Shown piece after piece: positions 7,198 to 16,812 of a stretch of 22,137 nt of DNA. The translations under genes and the position numbers were made by a program. Below the pieces are notes generated by a model that worked only from the letters and a program-made list of their open reading frames with translations, was not told the origin of the DNA and did not search any database. Source of the stretch: Chrysochromulina parva (lineage: Eukaryota; Haptophyta; Prymnesiales; Chrysochromulinaceae). Numbering within the stretch: position 1 is the first letter of the stretch; every line of letters starts with the position of its first letter. The DNA lies in contig PJAB01000681.1 in assembly GCA_002887195.1 (NCBI GenBank), positions 1-22,137 on the forward strand, given 5' to 3'.

Positions 7198-8760
7198 ATG
7201 AAACCACAAATCCACATCATCCTGCTCACTCGTCACTGCAGCTCACAGTGTGCTCAGAAAGGCCGGAGGCCGGAGCGTCGTCGCGCGCCGAAACATACCG
7301 GTTTTTTACCGGTACCGGTACTGCCTGCGCGTCTCGCGCAACCCATGGTGCGCTACACTGCCAAGGACTTGGCTGCACAGAGTGATCCGAGACGGTTTCA
7401 CGTGCTACCGCCATTTCAGATAGCTGGGACCACGGATGGGGACAGTGCGGCTCTACAACGTGCTTACGCTCACATCGAAGGCGTGCATCGACAAAAGTGC
7501 GTGCTGGGAGTGACGCCATTAGTTGTGCACCGTTTGACAGTTCTTGGCATTGCTAACGATATCAACTACTTGGTGCGCGCGATGGCGATTGCCATGCGTG
7601 CCACAAATGAGGGTCGGCAGCTTCTCTTGCTTCCGCCGGTCCGCACGCCAGAAGGAAAATCGGGCAAGTGGGCTGGCGACCGCTCATCATTGATACGAGG
7701 CCGCACTATGGAGACGGCATGGCATTGGCTAGATGGTTTTCCTGGTGCATCGCATCGCTCCATATTTTGGCCGTCAGCGTGCCAAGAGCTCTTGGAGAGT
7801 AAGTCGGAGCAATGGCGGATGCAGTCTTTGGTCGAGCTGTCCCGCAACAGCTCCGTTGCTCTCGCTGCGGAGCGAGTCGGACTTGGCAAGCGTGTGTTTG
7901 ACACGGAACTTTCGTTGCGAATGCTGGCGAGAGGGATCGCGTACAGCGACGTCCCGGACGCCTTTCGCGACCACGGAGTGCTTTGGTGGTGGCAGGCGCT
8001 GACCACGTACGTCATCCGCGTGCGCGGAGCAATCGCAGAGCGTGTGCGGCAGCATCCAGCCTTGCGCGAAATGTTGAAGGGCATGCGCAAATCTACTTTG
8101 ATGATCGGCGACTCGGCGACTCAGCCCAATTCAACGCGCCTGCAGTATGATTGGCTGGAGCAGAGTCGCCGTGCATTGAGTCTGGCGACGAGGCCAGCCG
8201 GGGATGGGCGCAAGCTCGGGTGGGTGCCCCCGGTAGCATTCGACGCGGGCTTGCATATGCGCATGGGTGATGCCTGTGGGCCCAAGGCAAGGCCGCATCA
8301 AGCAGAGGTGCGAAAGTGCGTCCGCTCGCTGAGACAGGGACTGGAGCCCCTAGTTGCACATTCGGTGCTGCAGCCGGGAGCGCGAGTCTTCTTGGCTACA
8401 GACTCTGCCAGCATTATTGAAGAGGCAGAAGTCATGCGCGCGCAAGTTCAATTTGAAATAGTGTTCCTGCGGCTCAATCGAAGCAAGTACGACACAGAGG
8501 CATGGATCGAGCTCGCAAGTGCTGCAGACCGCTCGCAAGCAGACATCTTGGTAGAGGCACTGCTCGAGCTGCTGCTCCTCTCGCGTGCACGCTTCATTGC
8601 AGGCAGCATGTACGGCAACATGCCGCGCCTGGCTCTGCAACTGCGCACGACCACACCTGGCGATTTTCGACGCCTAGCGTACGTGACGACGGATGGACGC
8701 GACTGGTGCACAAAGCCAACTTGCATCTCCAACAATACGGCCACCGCGCGCTTCTGGTGA
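7198..8760 (+). CDS. Fucosyltransferase-like glycosyltransferase (FUT8/O-FucT fold)
   Basis: A 520-codon ORF. The C-terminal half carries the ordered landmarks of GT-B fucosyltransferases related to FUT8 (GT23) and O-FucTs. NDINYLVRAMAIAMRATNEG (120-139) resembles the N-terminal G-x-x-N/Q helix segment. LHMRMGDAC (352-360) matches the H-x-R-x-x-D GDP-fucose motif. VFLATDSASIIEEA (397-410) is the typical V-[FY]-L-A-T-D block. ALLELLLLSRARFIAGS-MYGNMPRLALQL (454-482) matches the final S/T-rich nucleotide-binding block. Expected reaction: transfer of fucose from GDP-fucose to a glycan or protein in the secretory pathway. The first 49 residues are basic and not family-like; Met50 (7345) is an alternative start, and an unseen 5' exon with a signal anchor is possible. 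Sugar and acceptor are not provable here. Confidence 0.7.
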   Translation: MKPQIHIILLTRHCSSQCAQKGRRPERRRAPKHTGFLPVPVLPARLAQPMVRYTAKDLAAQSDPRRFHVLPPFQIAGTTDGDSAALQRAYAHIEGVHRQKCVLGVTPLVVHRLTVLGIANDINYLVRAMAIAMRATNEGRQLLLLPPVRTPEGKSGKWAGDRSSLIRGRTMETAWHWLDGFPGASHRSIFWPSACQELLESKSEQWRMQSLVELSRNSSVALAAERVGLGKRVFDTELSLRMLARGIAYSDVPDAFRDHGVLWWWQALTTYVIRVRGAIAERVRQHPALREMLKGMRKSTLMIGDSATQPNSTRLQYDWLEQSRRALSLATRPAGDGRKLGWVPPVAFDAGLHMRMGDACGPKARPHQAEVRKCVRSLRQGLEPLVAHSVLQPGARVFLATDSASIIEEAEVMRAQVQFEIVFLRLNRSKYDTEAWIELASAADRSQADILVEALLELLLLSRARFIAGSMYGNMPRLALQLRTTTPGDFRRLAYVTTDGRDWCTKPTCISNNTATARFW

Positions 8761-9612
8761 GTTTAGCCGCTCTTTATCCAAACCGTGGCACTCCGGACTG
8801 TCCACTGATATCACTAACCGACGGAGATCGGAGAAGCTACGCTGCTCGTAAATAGCATCAGTAAAGCCGGCATCGGTCGATGCGTGCAGAGTTTTGAAGA
8901 GTTTTAGACATCATTGCGCACGGGGATCCGGACGTGTGCTACAGCCTACACAGGACCGCTCCTGAGTGCGTCACCTCTGGCGTTTTAATGTAATCAAAAT
9001 CTTAGTACCGAATGAACGGGAAGAGTGCCGGAGTGTAGATCGACGCAGTCCAGAACGCGGAGTCAGACCGGAACCGGACGGGACGTCCCATCGCGTCGTA
9101 ACGTACGCGGGCTCCGACCTCCCGCGGTCCCGGCGTACGAGCGGTTATGTATGACGTGAGCGCTCGCGGCTTCGCGCGCACGACGACGTCGTACGTCGAC
9201 ACGAAGCGATAGCCGGGGAATAGGCCCGCGCGGCTGACGTGTTGAGGTACTGTGCACGGTACGGCCGCCATGCCATGTGTGCATGTCAGCGTCTTAATAG
9301 TCTAAAACCGCTTTGCCTACGACACCAACGGAGCGCCGCCACAAATATGCGCTCTCGGGATCTTCAAAACGCGCAACGACTGAACACTGGACTCTGGAGA
9401 GCAAACGCTGAGGCCCGAGTCTCCGCCCACAAAGCCACAAAACCCCACTGCAAGTCATCCTGGAGGCGGGTGCGTTCTCGAATGGAATGCCCCGGGGTCC
9501 AGTCCAAAGAGGCGCCGCCGGCTGGCGCGCATCAGACCTCACGTCCCGGACCTCGATCACACCCTTTGGGTCATAGCCTATCCCACAGAAATGCACACAG
9601 AAATGCCCATCT
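8761..9612. other. Convergent intergenic region, about 850 bp
   Basis: Lies between the 3' ends of the convergent fucosyltransferase-like and cyclopropane-synthase genes. It includes an AT-richer stretch at 8860-9005 (several TTTT runs) and then GC-rich sequence. The only ORF worth naming is 9002-9271 minus, listed separately. No RNA gene or transposon ends were recognised. Confidence 0.45.
9002..9271 (-). CDS. Doubtful 89-aa ORF or orphan terminal exon
   Basis: A minus-strand ORF of 89 codons. From about residue 14 on, the codons look like local coding sequence and the peptide is protein-like (LFPGYRFVSTYDVVVRAKPR ... SAFWTASIYTPALFPFIRY). The first 13 codons are unlike the rest. The junction there reads CACGTCAG followed by GC-rich coding-type sequence, so it could be a splice acceptor and the ORF a last exon. 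No upstream exon, domain or family was recognised. It may equally be a decayed gene fragment or chance. Confidence 0.25.
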   Translation of the reverse strand: MAAVPCTVPQHVSRAGLFPGYRFVSTYDVVVRAKPRALTSYITARTPGPREVGARVRYDAMGRPVRFRSDSAFWTASIYTPALFPFIRY

Positions 9613-12600
9613 TCACAGCCGAGGCGTATACGGACCCATGAAGGCGCCCATGTTCGAGCTGTACGGGATCGGGGTCGAGGAGGCGTTCGTGTCCATGAAG
9701 TGCTCGAGACCACGCGAGGTCTCGCACAGCTCAGTCTCGACCTTGTCGTTGAGGTCGAGGTTCGCCGCCTTCGAGTAGACAATTTGGAGGTCGCCGAGCA
9801 CGCGCAGCTTGAACCCGACCTCGCAGTAGTGGAAGTAGTACTCCCACTTGCGGATGAAGGCGTCATCAAAGCCGAGCTTCTTGAGCTTCTCCTGATTCGC
9901 CATGAAGTTACGACGCCATTGCGCAAGGGTGGGCACGTAGTGCGGCCCGATATTCTGAACGTGCTCGACGGTCAAGCTCGAGGCGGCGGTGCACGCGGCG
10001 GTGAGCGCGCCAAACGAGGGGCAGCACGCGCCAGGGAAGATGTGCACATTGATGAACTCGGCCGAGTGACGGTAGTCTTCGTAACGGTCGTCTGGGGTCG
10101 TGATCACCTGCACGACAGCGATGCCATGCGGCGCCATCAGCTCGTCCACTGCCTTGTAAAAGTCGGGCAGGTACTCGTGCCCCACGGCCTCGAGCATCTC
10201 GCACGAGACGACGCGGTCGAACGTGCGCCCACCGCTGCTCTCATGGAACGTGCGATAGTCGGTGTAGTGGTACTGGATCAGGTCGCACACGCCCGCTTTG
10301 GCTACACGCATCTCGGCCTCGGCCTTCTGATCATGCGAGAGCGTCAGGCCTACAATCTTGCACCCCACCAACTGTGCGATCCGAATCGAGAGCGCGCCCC
10401 ACCCGAATCCGATCTCGAGGACCGTGTGATGCTTCTCAAGCTTCAGCTTCGAGATGAGCAGGTCGAGCTTGTTCATCTGCGCCTGCTGCAGCGACTCGCC
10501 CTCGTGCTTCCAGTACGCACACGAGTACGACATGTCGTCCGAGAGGAAGGTCTTGAACATGTCGTTTGAGAGATCATAGTGGTTGCCGATGTTGGTCGCC
10601 GTGTTGCCCACCTTGTTGTGCTGGGCCAGGTGCTGCCAGTACGCCATCGCCGAGCCGACGACCGCAGTGCTCATGCCCTGAAAGAGGCGCATCGAGCGAC
10701 CCTGCTTGACGAGCCGATGGCGGTTGAGTGCGAGCACCTGAGAGGACGTGAGGGTTAGGGGTCAAAAGAGGAGAATGAGAGAAGAAATGACCCTAACCCT
10801 GGCGGTTGAGTGCTAGCACCTCGAGAATGTCGCGCATCTCGGGCGTGTCGATGTCGAAGTGGAAGTACGCCTCGGGCAGCCCGAGGTCCGCCCGCAGCGC
10901 GATGCGCCGCCAAAAGTCCTCTCGCTTGACAATGATCGTCGCCTTGTGGGGAGAGGCGGTATCGCCGATGACGATCGTATCGCCATTGGACTCCTTGATT
11001 TTGAGGCAGCCGGACAAGACGAAGGAGCGTAGGAAGGAGAGCACCTGGGCCCGGAGCAGGCCGTTCATCGCGGTCAGCATGTAGCCAGCGCCCGTGGCCA
11101 CCGCGCGAGAGAGCAGTCCCGGTGACGCGACTGCTACCTCCGAGGAATCGGTGACCGCATGCTCGAGCGCCTTGCCGAGCGCCGCGGCCTTGGCGGCGGC
11201 GGCAGCCTTCACAGCAGCGGGCACGCGCACGACCGGCAGCGGGAACTTGCGTGCCGTCGTGTCGCCGAGCGCCTTGAGCAGCATATCAGCGGCGTTGAAC
11301 CCCGCCTGTGTTCCATCCTCATGGAATCCATACCCGAGGTAAGCGCCCGCAAACCAGACGCCGCGCTCGCCCTGAACCGCGGCCGCGTTGGCGGCAGCAT
11401 TGCGCGAGGCCATCGAGGGCACCGGGTGCGACGTGCGCCACGCGGACACGACGTGCTCGGCCGCGGGCGGCTTGGCTGGGTTGAGTGTGACGAAGACGTG
11501 ACCCACGTCCGGATGCTCCAGCTCGAGCTTCTGCAGCTTGTTCAGGTAGTAGGTGACCGCGACGCCACGTGCCTCGTCGGTGCCCAGGAAGTTCCACGCG
11601 GCCCAACACGCCTTGCGCTTGGGCATGAGGGCGGGGTCTTGGTGCAGGTACAGCTGCGACGTCTGGTACGCGAACGCGTCGAGCCACTGCGACTGGGCCG
11701 CGCTCGCCGCGCTCCCCATGATGGTCTTTGCATCTGGCGCATGGCATGCAAAGATGATCTGATCGAAGGTTTCGTCACGGATGGCATCTGGCGTCTTGAT
11801 GGTGAGCTTCCAGCCGCTCGCAAGCTTGCTCACGCCGGTCACCTCCGCGCTCGTCACGATCTTGTTCTTGAAGGCCGCCGTCACCTTGGCGATGTAACCG
11901 TCCGCCGAGCGGCCGCGCACTGTGTACCACTGAGGACGGTTGAAGACCTGGAGCATGTGGTGGTTGGCCATGAACTCGAGGATGAAGTAGGCGGGCGACT
12001 CCGTCACGCGCGCCGCGGGCACCGACCAGATCGACGCGCACGCCGGCACGAGGTACCGCTCGACGAAGTACGTCGAGTAGCGCTTCTCGCGCAGAAAGTC
12101 GCCGAGGCTGACGGAATTCTTGTCGGCGGGCGGCGAGGCGAGGAAGGCCTCGGCATCGGCCTTGAAGGTGGTCATCTCGCGCAACATGCGCAAGAAGGCG
12201 GGCGACGCCATGTTCGTCTTCGTCGCGAACAGCCCGCCCAGGCCCTCTGAGCCCCACTCCCATGCGCCGTCCTCGAGGCTCACCGAGAGCGACATGTCCG
12301 AGGCCTGGATGGCGACGCCCTCGTCCTCGAACCACTTGAGCATGGTCGGGTACGTGACGTGGTTGCACACCATGAAGCCCGTGTCCACGGGCACCTTGCC
12401 CACGTACTGCGTGTGCGCGTGGCCGCCCACGTGCGCGTCCTTTTCGAAGACCTTGATGTCGTGGCCGCTCCGGTGGAGCGCATAGGCCGCGGCGAGGCCT
12501 GAGCAGCCTGAGCCGACGATGGCGACGCGGACGGGATTTTTCGTCTCCGACATTAGGTCACTCTTGGGAGCAGTGGACACGAGGGCGGTGCCGACGGGGC

Positions 12601-12670
12601 CGACAAACAGATCCAAAGAGAAAAGTGCACCCTGGACGCAGGCCGAAGGAGTGGAGATCGAAGACCTCAC
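9613..12670 (-). CDS. FAD amine oxidase-cyclopropane fatty acid synthase fusion
   Basis: Exon 1 is 12670-10820 (617 codons) and exon 2 is 10737-9613 (374 codons plus stop), joined in phase 0 to give about 991 residues. The N-terminal half is an FAD-dependent amine-oxidase-like domain: Rossmann motif VGSGCSGLAAA (52-62), acidic FEKDAHVGGHAHT, and the FAD-closing AGAYLGYGFHEDG block. The C-terminal half is a cyclopropane-fatty-acyl-phospholipid synthase/SAM methyltransferase: GNHYDLSNDMF (668-678), MSYSCAYW, SAM loop VLEIGFGWG (723-731), CEMLEAVGHE, and the EFINVHIFPG block. Plants and algae have the same fusion (CPA-FAS), which adds a methylene from SAM across a phospholipid acyl double bond at membranes; the oxidase part's role is unsettled. 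Met40 (12553, MSETKNPVRVAIVG) is an alternative start that removes a possible targeting extension. It is divergent from a fatty-acid desaturase. Confidence 0.88.
10738..10819 (-). other. Phase-0 GT-AG intron (82 nt) with exon-copy ends
   Basis: Donor CTCGAG|GTGCTA and acceptor CTCTCAG|GTGCTC (sense). The junction segment is duplicated (10718-10739 and 10800-10821, 22 bp, one mismatch), offset by exactly the intron length. The interior has an imperfect inverted repeat built on telomere-like AGGGTTAGGG and CCCTAACCCT (10751-10764 and 10788-10800) around a pyrimidine-rich tract (sense strand). Unspliced, the frame shifts. Splicing is deduced from frame and family continuity. Confidence 0.85.
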
Positions 12671-12874
12671 GATCGAGATCTGGAAAGTACAATGCGCTTT
12701 CCAACGAGGTGGGAGGTTGATGAACGTGTTTTGGTGGTCACGCTACACGTAGAATAGATTTGTTGTGGCGCATGTCAGCATAATTCAGCACTGTAAAGGG
12801 ACCCATCAGCTGAACGCCACGTTCGGCGTTTTGTTGACCTCGGAGATCCTCGGTTGCGATCCAGATTCGACTAG
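12671..12874. promoter_or_regulatory. Divergent promoter region, CPA-FAS / desaturase
   Basis: These 204 bp lie between the divergent starts of two acyl-lipid-modifying genes. They contain an AACGCC-ACGTTC-GGCGTT hairpin or operator-like inverted repeat at 12813-12830, with an ACGT core in its loop, and an AT-rich stretch at about 12750-12800. No canonical TATA box was seen. A shared promoter would allow coordinated expression, but that is inference. Confidence 0.35.
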
Positions 12875-14806
12875 ATGCAGTCCGCGAACGAACTCTCGCT
12901 CCGCAGCAGCGAGGCACTTTCCGTGACGATCTCTTTCGTACGGAGTGCCCGGACTGCGCGCGCGGGCAGCATGTGCCTCGCTAAGGGCCAATCTCATCCT
13001 TCTTGCAAGGCCCTACCTGCACCGAGAGGCGTCGCACGCGGCGCGCTCTTCTGGCAGTGCGGTACCGCAGTGGTCGCCTCGCTCTCTGTCGGTCATGAGC
13101 TGGGTGAGGGGCTGCGACTCCTCTGGCAGACAGGGGCGATCGCGTGCTTGCTGTTTGCGGCGCTCCTGGGCGCACCGGCCTCGTGTGCAATGGCGCGCCG
13201 CCTCGAACGCGCCTTCAAGCGCCGCCGCCTCCTGAGCAGCAGCTGGAGCAGCGCTGGCGGCATGCAGGCCTGCTCCTCATCCGCCTCCGAGCAGCAGCAG
13301 TATGAGTGCGTCACGACCATCCATGGCCGCAAGTACGACCTGAGCGCGTTCGTGTCGAGCCATCCGGGCGGACCGACGGCTCTGCTGCTCACGCACGGCA
13401 CCGATGCCACCGCTCTCTTCGAGTCGTACCATCCGCTCTCGCACCTGCCCGCGGCGGTGCTTGCCAGGTATGAAGTGGGAAATAGCAGCAGCAGCAGCAC
13501 TGGCCACAGCAGCAGGAGCAGCAGCGGTGGCGGTGTCGCCACCAGCGATGTCGCCACCAGCGCTGCCGGCGCGATGGACGGCGAGGCGAGCGACGGCGGC
13601 AGCGGCTCAGACAGCGGAAGTGGCGAGAGTGAAAGTTCCGTGCTTGGCTGGAGGTCGCCGCGGGGGCGCACGGCCGACCCGATGTACGACGTGATGCGCG
13701 AGCGGGTCGCCGCCCTCTTCGAGGCGCGCGGCAAAGGCACCAAGGCGTCGAGCGCCCGGCTCGCGTATTACAGCCTCACGATCGCGCTGTGGGGAACGCT
13801 ATGTCGCGGCTATTACCTCGGCAGCTGGTGCGCGCTTCCGTGGTACGTTCTCTGCGCGTGGCACGTCGCGGGCATCGGGCATGATGCCGCCCACTTCGAG
13901 GTCTCGACCGAGCCTGTCGTGAACGCCGTGCTCGCCTGCTGCATCGGGACCATCTCCAACCCGCTCCATTGGTACTACCAGCACACTGTCGGGCACCACT
14001 CGCACACCAACGACCCCGACAAAGATCCGGACCTGCACCACTACGATCCCTTTTTGCGCGTGCACACGCGCCTCGCGCACCAGCCGTGGCACCGTTGGCA
14101 GCACTACTTCGTCTTCCCCTTCATGGCGCTCTTCACGTTCGGGCAGACGCTCTGGCAGCCGCTCATGCAGCAGGCACTCCCCGGTCAGCCTCGGGCGGTC
14201 AACGGCATCACGCCCATTTTGATGCAGGGCCGCCTGCGCGTGCATGTGCTAGGGTATGGGATGCTCCTCCTGTACGTGTACCTGCACCTCCTCCTCCCCT
14301 TGGCCTTCCACCCGTCACTCCTCTCGGCCGCTGCCTTCTTCTCCATCTTCCTAGGCGGCACCGGTGGCGCCTTTGGCCTCGCTTCCGCCATCAACCACCT
14401 CACGCCCGCCTCGGCCGCCGTAGAGCCCACGCCGCAGAGACTCCCAAGCTCGCCCAACACAAATGGCGCCGGCGCTGGGGGCCGCCTTGGCGGCATCGGC
14501 GGCGGCTCTCGCCAGCTGCAGCAGCACTCGTGGGCAGCGCGTCAGGCTGTCTCGTCCAACAACTTTTGCCTCGGTTCGCCTCTTGCTTTTTGGCTCTCGA
14601 ACGCGCTCAACTACCAAGTCGAGCACCACCTCTTCCCGGGCATCAACCACGAGCATCTGCCCATGATCAGCCCGATCGTGCGCGCCACCTGCACTGAGTT
14701 CGGCGTGCCGTATAACGCCTTCGCGTCTTGGACCGCCATCGCCGACGAGTTTCGGCAGCACCTGCGCAACCTGGGAGACGTGCCGCAGCACGCGAAGCTC
14801 GAGTGA
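12875..14806 (+). CDS. Cytochrome b5-fused front-end fatty acid desaturase
   Basis: A 643-codon ORF with an in-frame TAG immediately before the ATG. A cytochrome b5 domain at about 143-202 has the heme-binding HPGG (163-166) and a second axial His in SYHPLSH. The desaturase domain has three His boxes binding the di-iron centre: HDAAH (336-340), HTVGHH (370-375) and QVEHH (581-585), the Gln in box 3 being the mark of front-end desaturases. Hydrophobic spans flank the boxes, and the protein should sit in ER or plastid membrane. Reaction: O2- and electron-dependent insertion of a double bond between an existing one and the carboxyl end, as in PUFA synthesis; delta-4, -5, -6 or -8 specificity cannot be told. 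Low-complexity Ser/Gly inserts lie at 203-256 (after b5) and 511-550 (before box 3). Met33 is a possible later start. Confidence 0.9.
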   Translation: MQSANELSLRSSEALSVTISFVRSARTARAGSMCLAKGQSHPSCKALPAPRGVARGALFWQCGTAVVASLSVGHELGEGLRLLWQTGAIACLLFAALLGAPASCAMARRLERAFKRRRLLSSSWSSAGGMQACSSSASEQQQYECVTTIHGRKYDLSAFVSSHPGGPTALLLTHGTDATALFESYHPLSHLPAAVLARYEVGNSSSSSTGHSSRSSSGGGVATSDVATSAAGAMDGEASDGGSGSDSGSGESESSVLGWRSPRGRTADPMYDVMRERVAALFEARGKGTKASSARLAYYSLTIALWGTLCRGYYLGSWCALPWYVLCAWHVAGIGHDAAHFEVSTEPVVNAVLACCIGTISNPLHWYYQHTVGHHSHTNDPDKDPDLHHYDPFLRVHTRLAHQPWHRWQHYFVFPFMALFTFGQTLWQPLMQQALPGQPRAVNGITPILMQGRLRVHVLGYGMLLLYVYLHLLLPLAFHPSLLSAAAFFSIFLGGTGGAFGLASAINHLTPASAAVEPTPQRLPSSPNTNGAGAGGRLGGIGGGSRQLQQHSWAARQAVSSNNFCLGSPLAFWLSNALNYQVEHHLFPGINHEHLPMISPIVRATCTEFGVPYNAFASWTAIADEFRQHLRNLGDVPQHAKLE

Positions 14807-14927
14807 CGCACGTGCCGGGCGACAAGAACCGCAACCCAGGCAAGTGTATCTCAGAAGCGCCCACGCGTGATGTCGCGCGCTCGCAATCTCCGTCGGGGGA
14901 AACGGAACAGTGCTAATGACTTCATCT

Positions 14928-14933
14928 TATAAA
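14928..14933 (+). promoter_or_regulatory. TATA-like box upstream of the IPT/TIG gene
   Basis: TATAAA within CTTATAAAG, about 220 bp upstream of the preferred start at 15154 and 120 bp after the desaturase stop. Sequence and orientation fit a core promoter element. Whether TATA boxes are used widely in this organism is unknown. Confidence 0.35.
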
Positions 14934-15153
14934 GTCCGCTCTCTGCTCGCGACCTGCCGAGCTGCCGGTGCGCAAGCTGCGTGTAGCTGCCTGCCAAACG
15001 TGGGTCGTCGTAATCCTTCCCCTGCTCCAAGATGAATCTTGAATGTTGGTGTCGTGTGTGAAATATTTTCGTGTTGAAGCCGATATTCTCGTGTGTGGGA
15101 AAAACGGGTTCACAGCCAATGGTCATATTCATAGAAACACATTTGGTGCCTCA

Positions 15154-16506
15154 ATGAGCAAGGCCTGTCTCGGTGTTTTGAGCTTGCCGGTGCGGCTACT
15201 CTTCCATTTACTGGGACTGACAGTCTCGCAACCGACAGACAGTTCGCCGCTGCTGCCCTTCAATCGCACGCACTGCCTCGCGCGGGCGAGCGGGAGAGCT
15301 GGCGCCAGCGCCTTGTGCGACGCATTTGGAGCATTTGCAGGAGGCTTGTCGGTCGTGACTCCAGCCAGCTGCATAGGCCGTGCGAACCTCACCGCGGCCG
15401 GCGCGTACATCTGCCTCTTGGAGTCGCGGTGTATCGCCGCGTACGATGTGCGCACGTGCGTCGGCCCGCGAGGCTTTGCGTACATCGGTCGCGGCCTCTT
15501 CAACTCCAGCGCGTGCGAGGCGCTCGTCGCGCAGGAGAATGCGACGCTCCTCGGCACGCTCGTCTTTGCGCCCGGCGCTGGGTGCGCGGTGGTGCTCGGT
15601 GGGGAGCCGCCGGCCGCGGCCTACACGGATGAGTGGGCCGTCAACCGAAGCGGCCGAGCAGGGCTGCCGCCGCTCCCGTCATTCCACCCGTGCGCGGGCG
15701 GCGTGCTCGACAGCGAGCGTGCGGAGCGGCTGCTCAAGCTGAGCGCACGCGCGAGCCGGTACACGACTCACCACGTCCTCGCCCTCAGCCCATCCATCGG
15801 GCCGGTCGCGGGCGGTGCGAGCATCGGCGTGTGTGGGCTCGGCTTCACGAAGGCCAATGAGGCCGTCGGCCATCTCGCATGCAAGTTCACCGACGGACGG
15901 AATGAGGAGGCGGTGGCCGCGGTCTGGATCGACGAGCATCAGCTGCGCTGCGACGCGCCCGACTTTTCACGCTTCGCCGTCGGCATGCCGCACAATGTGA
16001 GCGTCGAGATCTCGACCAACCGCGGCGCCACATGGACGAGCAACCACGAGCAGTTCACCTACTATTCAACTCGGCCTTCCATCGACGCCTTTGGACGCGC
16101 GATGTGGGGTTACGAGCCGACGTTCACGCAGGCCGCGTGGCAGGTGCCGTACGCCGAGAATGACTTCGGCTCCATCGTCCGAGAGCTCTACTCGCCTAAG
16201 GGCCACCCGCTCAACCGGGGTCGGCCATCAAAATGGGATTCCCACAGCGACCCCTTCCACGCTACAGGCGAGAGCGCGGCCTGGAACCCGGTCGAAATGG
16301 ATACGGGAGACCGCTTCGAGCCGGCGGAAGACGTACAGGTGCGTGCGAGCCATGGCATCGATCACGGCGTCGAGGGCTCGTGGGGCGACCGACGCTCCTT
16401 CCTACGCGCGCACAACCTCGTACCCGATGTCTACATGAAGAAGGTCGTCGCTGCGCGAGCCAGGCTACGCGAGCAGGAGGCCTACTCCAACACGGGCGTC
16501 ATTTGA
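15154..16506 (+). CDS. Secreted or membrane protein with one IPT/TIG domain
   Basis: The frame is open from ATG 15043 (487 codons), but ATG 15154 (450 residues, MSKACLGVLSLPVRLLFHLL) is preferred because it begins a signal-peptide-like hydrophobic segment; the 37 codons before it look like 5' UTR. The N-terminal half is Cys-rich (for example HCLARAS, ALCDAF, ASCIGR, YICLLESRC, SACEAL) with several N-x-S/T sites (NRT, NLT, NSS, NAT), as expected for a disulfide-bonded ectodomain. Residues about 208-304 form an Ig-like IPT/TIG fold: VLALSPSIGPVAGGASIGV, a CGLGF turn, LRCDAP, VSVEISTNRGATWTSN and a closing FTYY. The C-terminal tail is polar with no clear membrane span. IPT/TIG domains mostly mediate binding at the cell surface. 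The partner is unknown. Confidence 0.75.
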   Translation: MSKACLGVLSLPVRLLFHLLGLTVSQPTDSSPLLPFNRTHCLARASGRAGASALCDAFGAFAGGLSVVTPASCIGRANLTAAGAYICLLESRCIAAYDVRTCVGPRGFAYIGRGLFNSSACEALVAQENATLLGTLVFAPGAGCAVVLGGEPPAAAYTDEWAVNRSGRAGLPPLPSFHPCAGGVLDSERAERLLKLSARASRYTTHHVLALSPSIGPVAGGASIGVCGLGFTKANEAVGHLACKFTDGRNEEAVAAVWIDEHQLRCDAPDFSRFAVGMPHNVSVEISTNRGATWTSNHEQFTYYSTRPSIDAFGRAMWGYEPTFTQAAWQVPYAENDFGSIVRELYSPKGHPLNRGRPSKWDSHSDPFHATGESAAWNPVEMDTGDRFEPAEDVQVRASHGIDHGVEGSWGDRRSFLRAHNLVPDVYMKKVVAARARLREQEAYSNTGVI

Positions 16507-16740
16507 TCAGTAGTCTTATAGTGTGACACTTAATGCCTGTGTATGAAGGAGCCTCGAGCAGGTAAGCCTCAGGCTCCCGTCCGCCCCTCTCTCGCGGGTT
16601 TAACATGCCAGACCACACCGGTCACCGCACACGCGTACGCCGCGCCGCCCCGCTGTGCGCTGACGCCCCGGCCCCGGTCGAAACGAAAAGGTAGCGTGGG
16701 CGGAAAGCGTGGGGATGCATCCCGGCCCTTCCTAATATCG

Positions 16741-16776
16741 CGGGTAGGTCAATCGGCTCAATCCCGATTGGACCCG
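16741..16776. other. Two-stem hairpin in the convergent spacer
   Basis: Outer stem CGGGT (16741-16745) with ACCCG (16772-16776). The inner stem is CAATCGG (16750-16756) with CCGATTG (16764-16770) plus a flanking T.G pair. The loop is CTCAATC, with a three-base AGG bulge on one side. It resembles no tRNA or snRNA I know. It might be part of a structured RNA or a 3' processing signal. Confidence 0.45.
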
Positions 16777-16812
16777 AGGTGTGATAACGCCCCCCCTATT
16801 AATAAAAGGCCC

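Noticed and set aside
7301..7325. ACCGGT / GGTACC palindromes near the fucosyltransferase-like N-terminus as a regulatory operator
   Set aside because: They lie inside the open frame and are too short and common in GC-rich DNA to support a function.
10751..10800. Telomere or chromosome end
   Set aside because: Only single TTAGGG-like units in inverted orientation, inside an intron of a continuous gene.
11159..12250. 363-codon plus-strand ORF antisense to the FAD oxidase
   Set aside because: A shadow of the real gene with no recognisable motif. The same applies to 9700-10569 opposite the methyltransferase.
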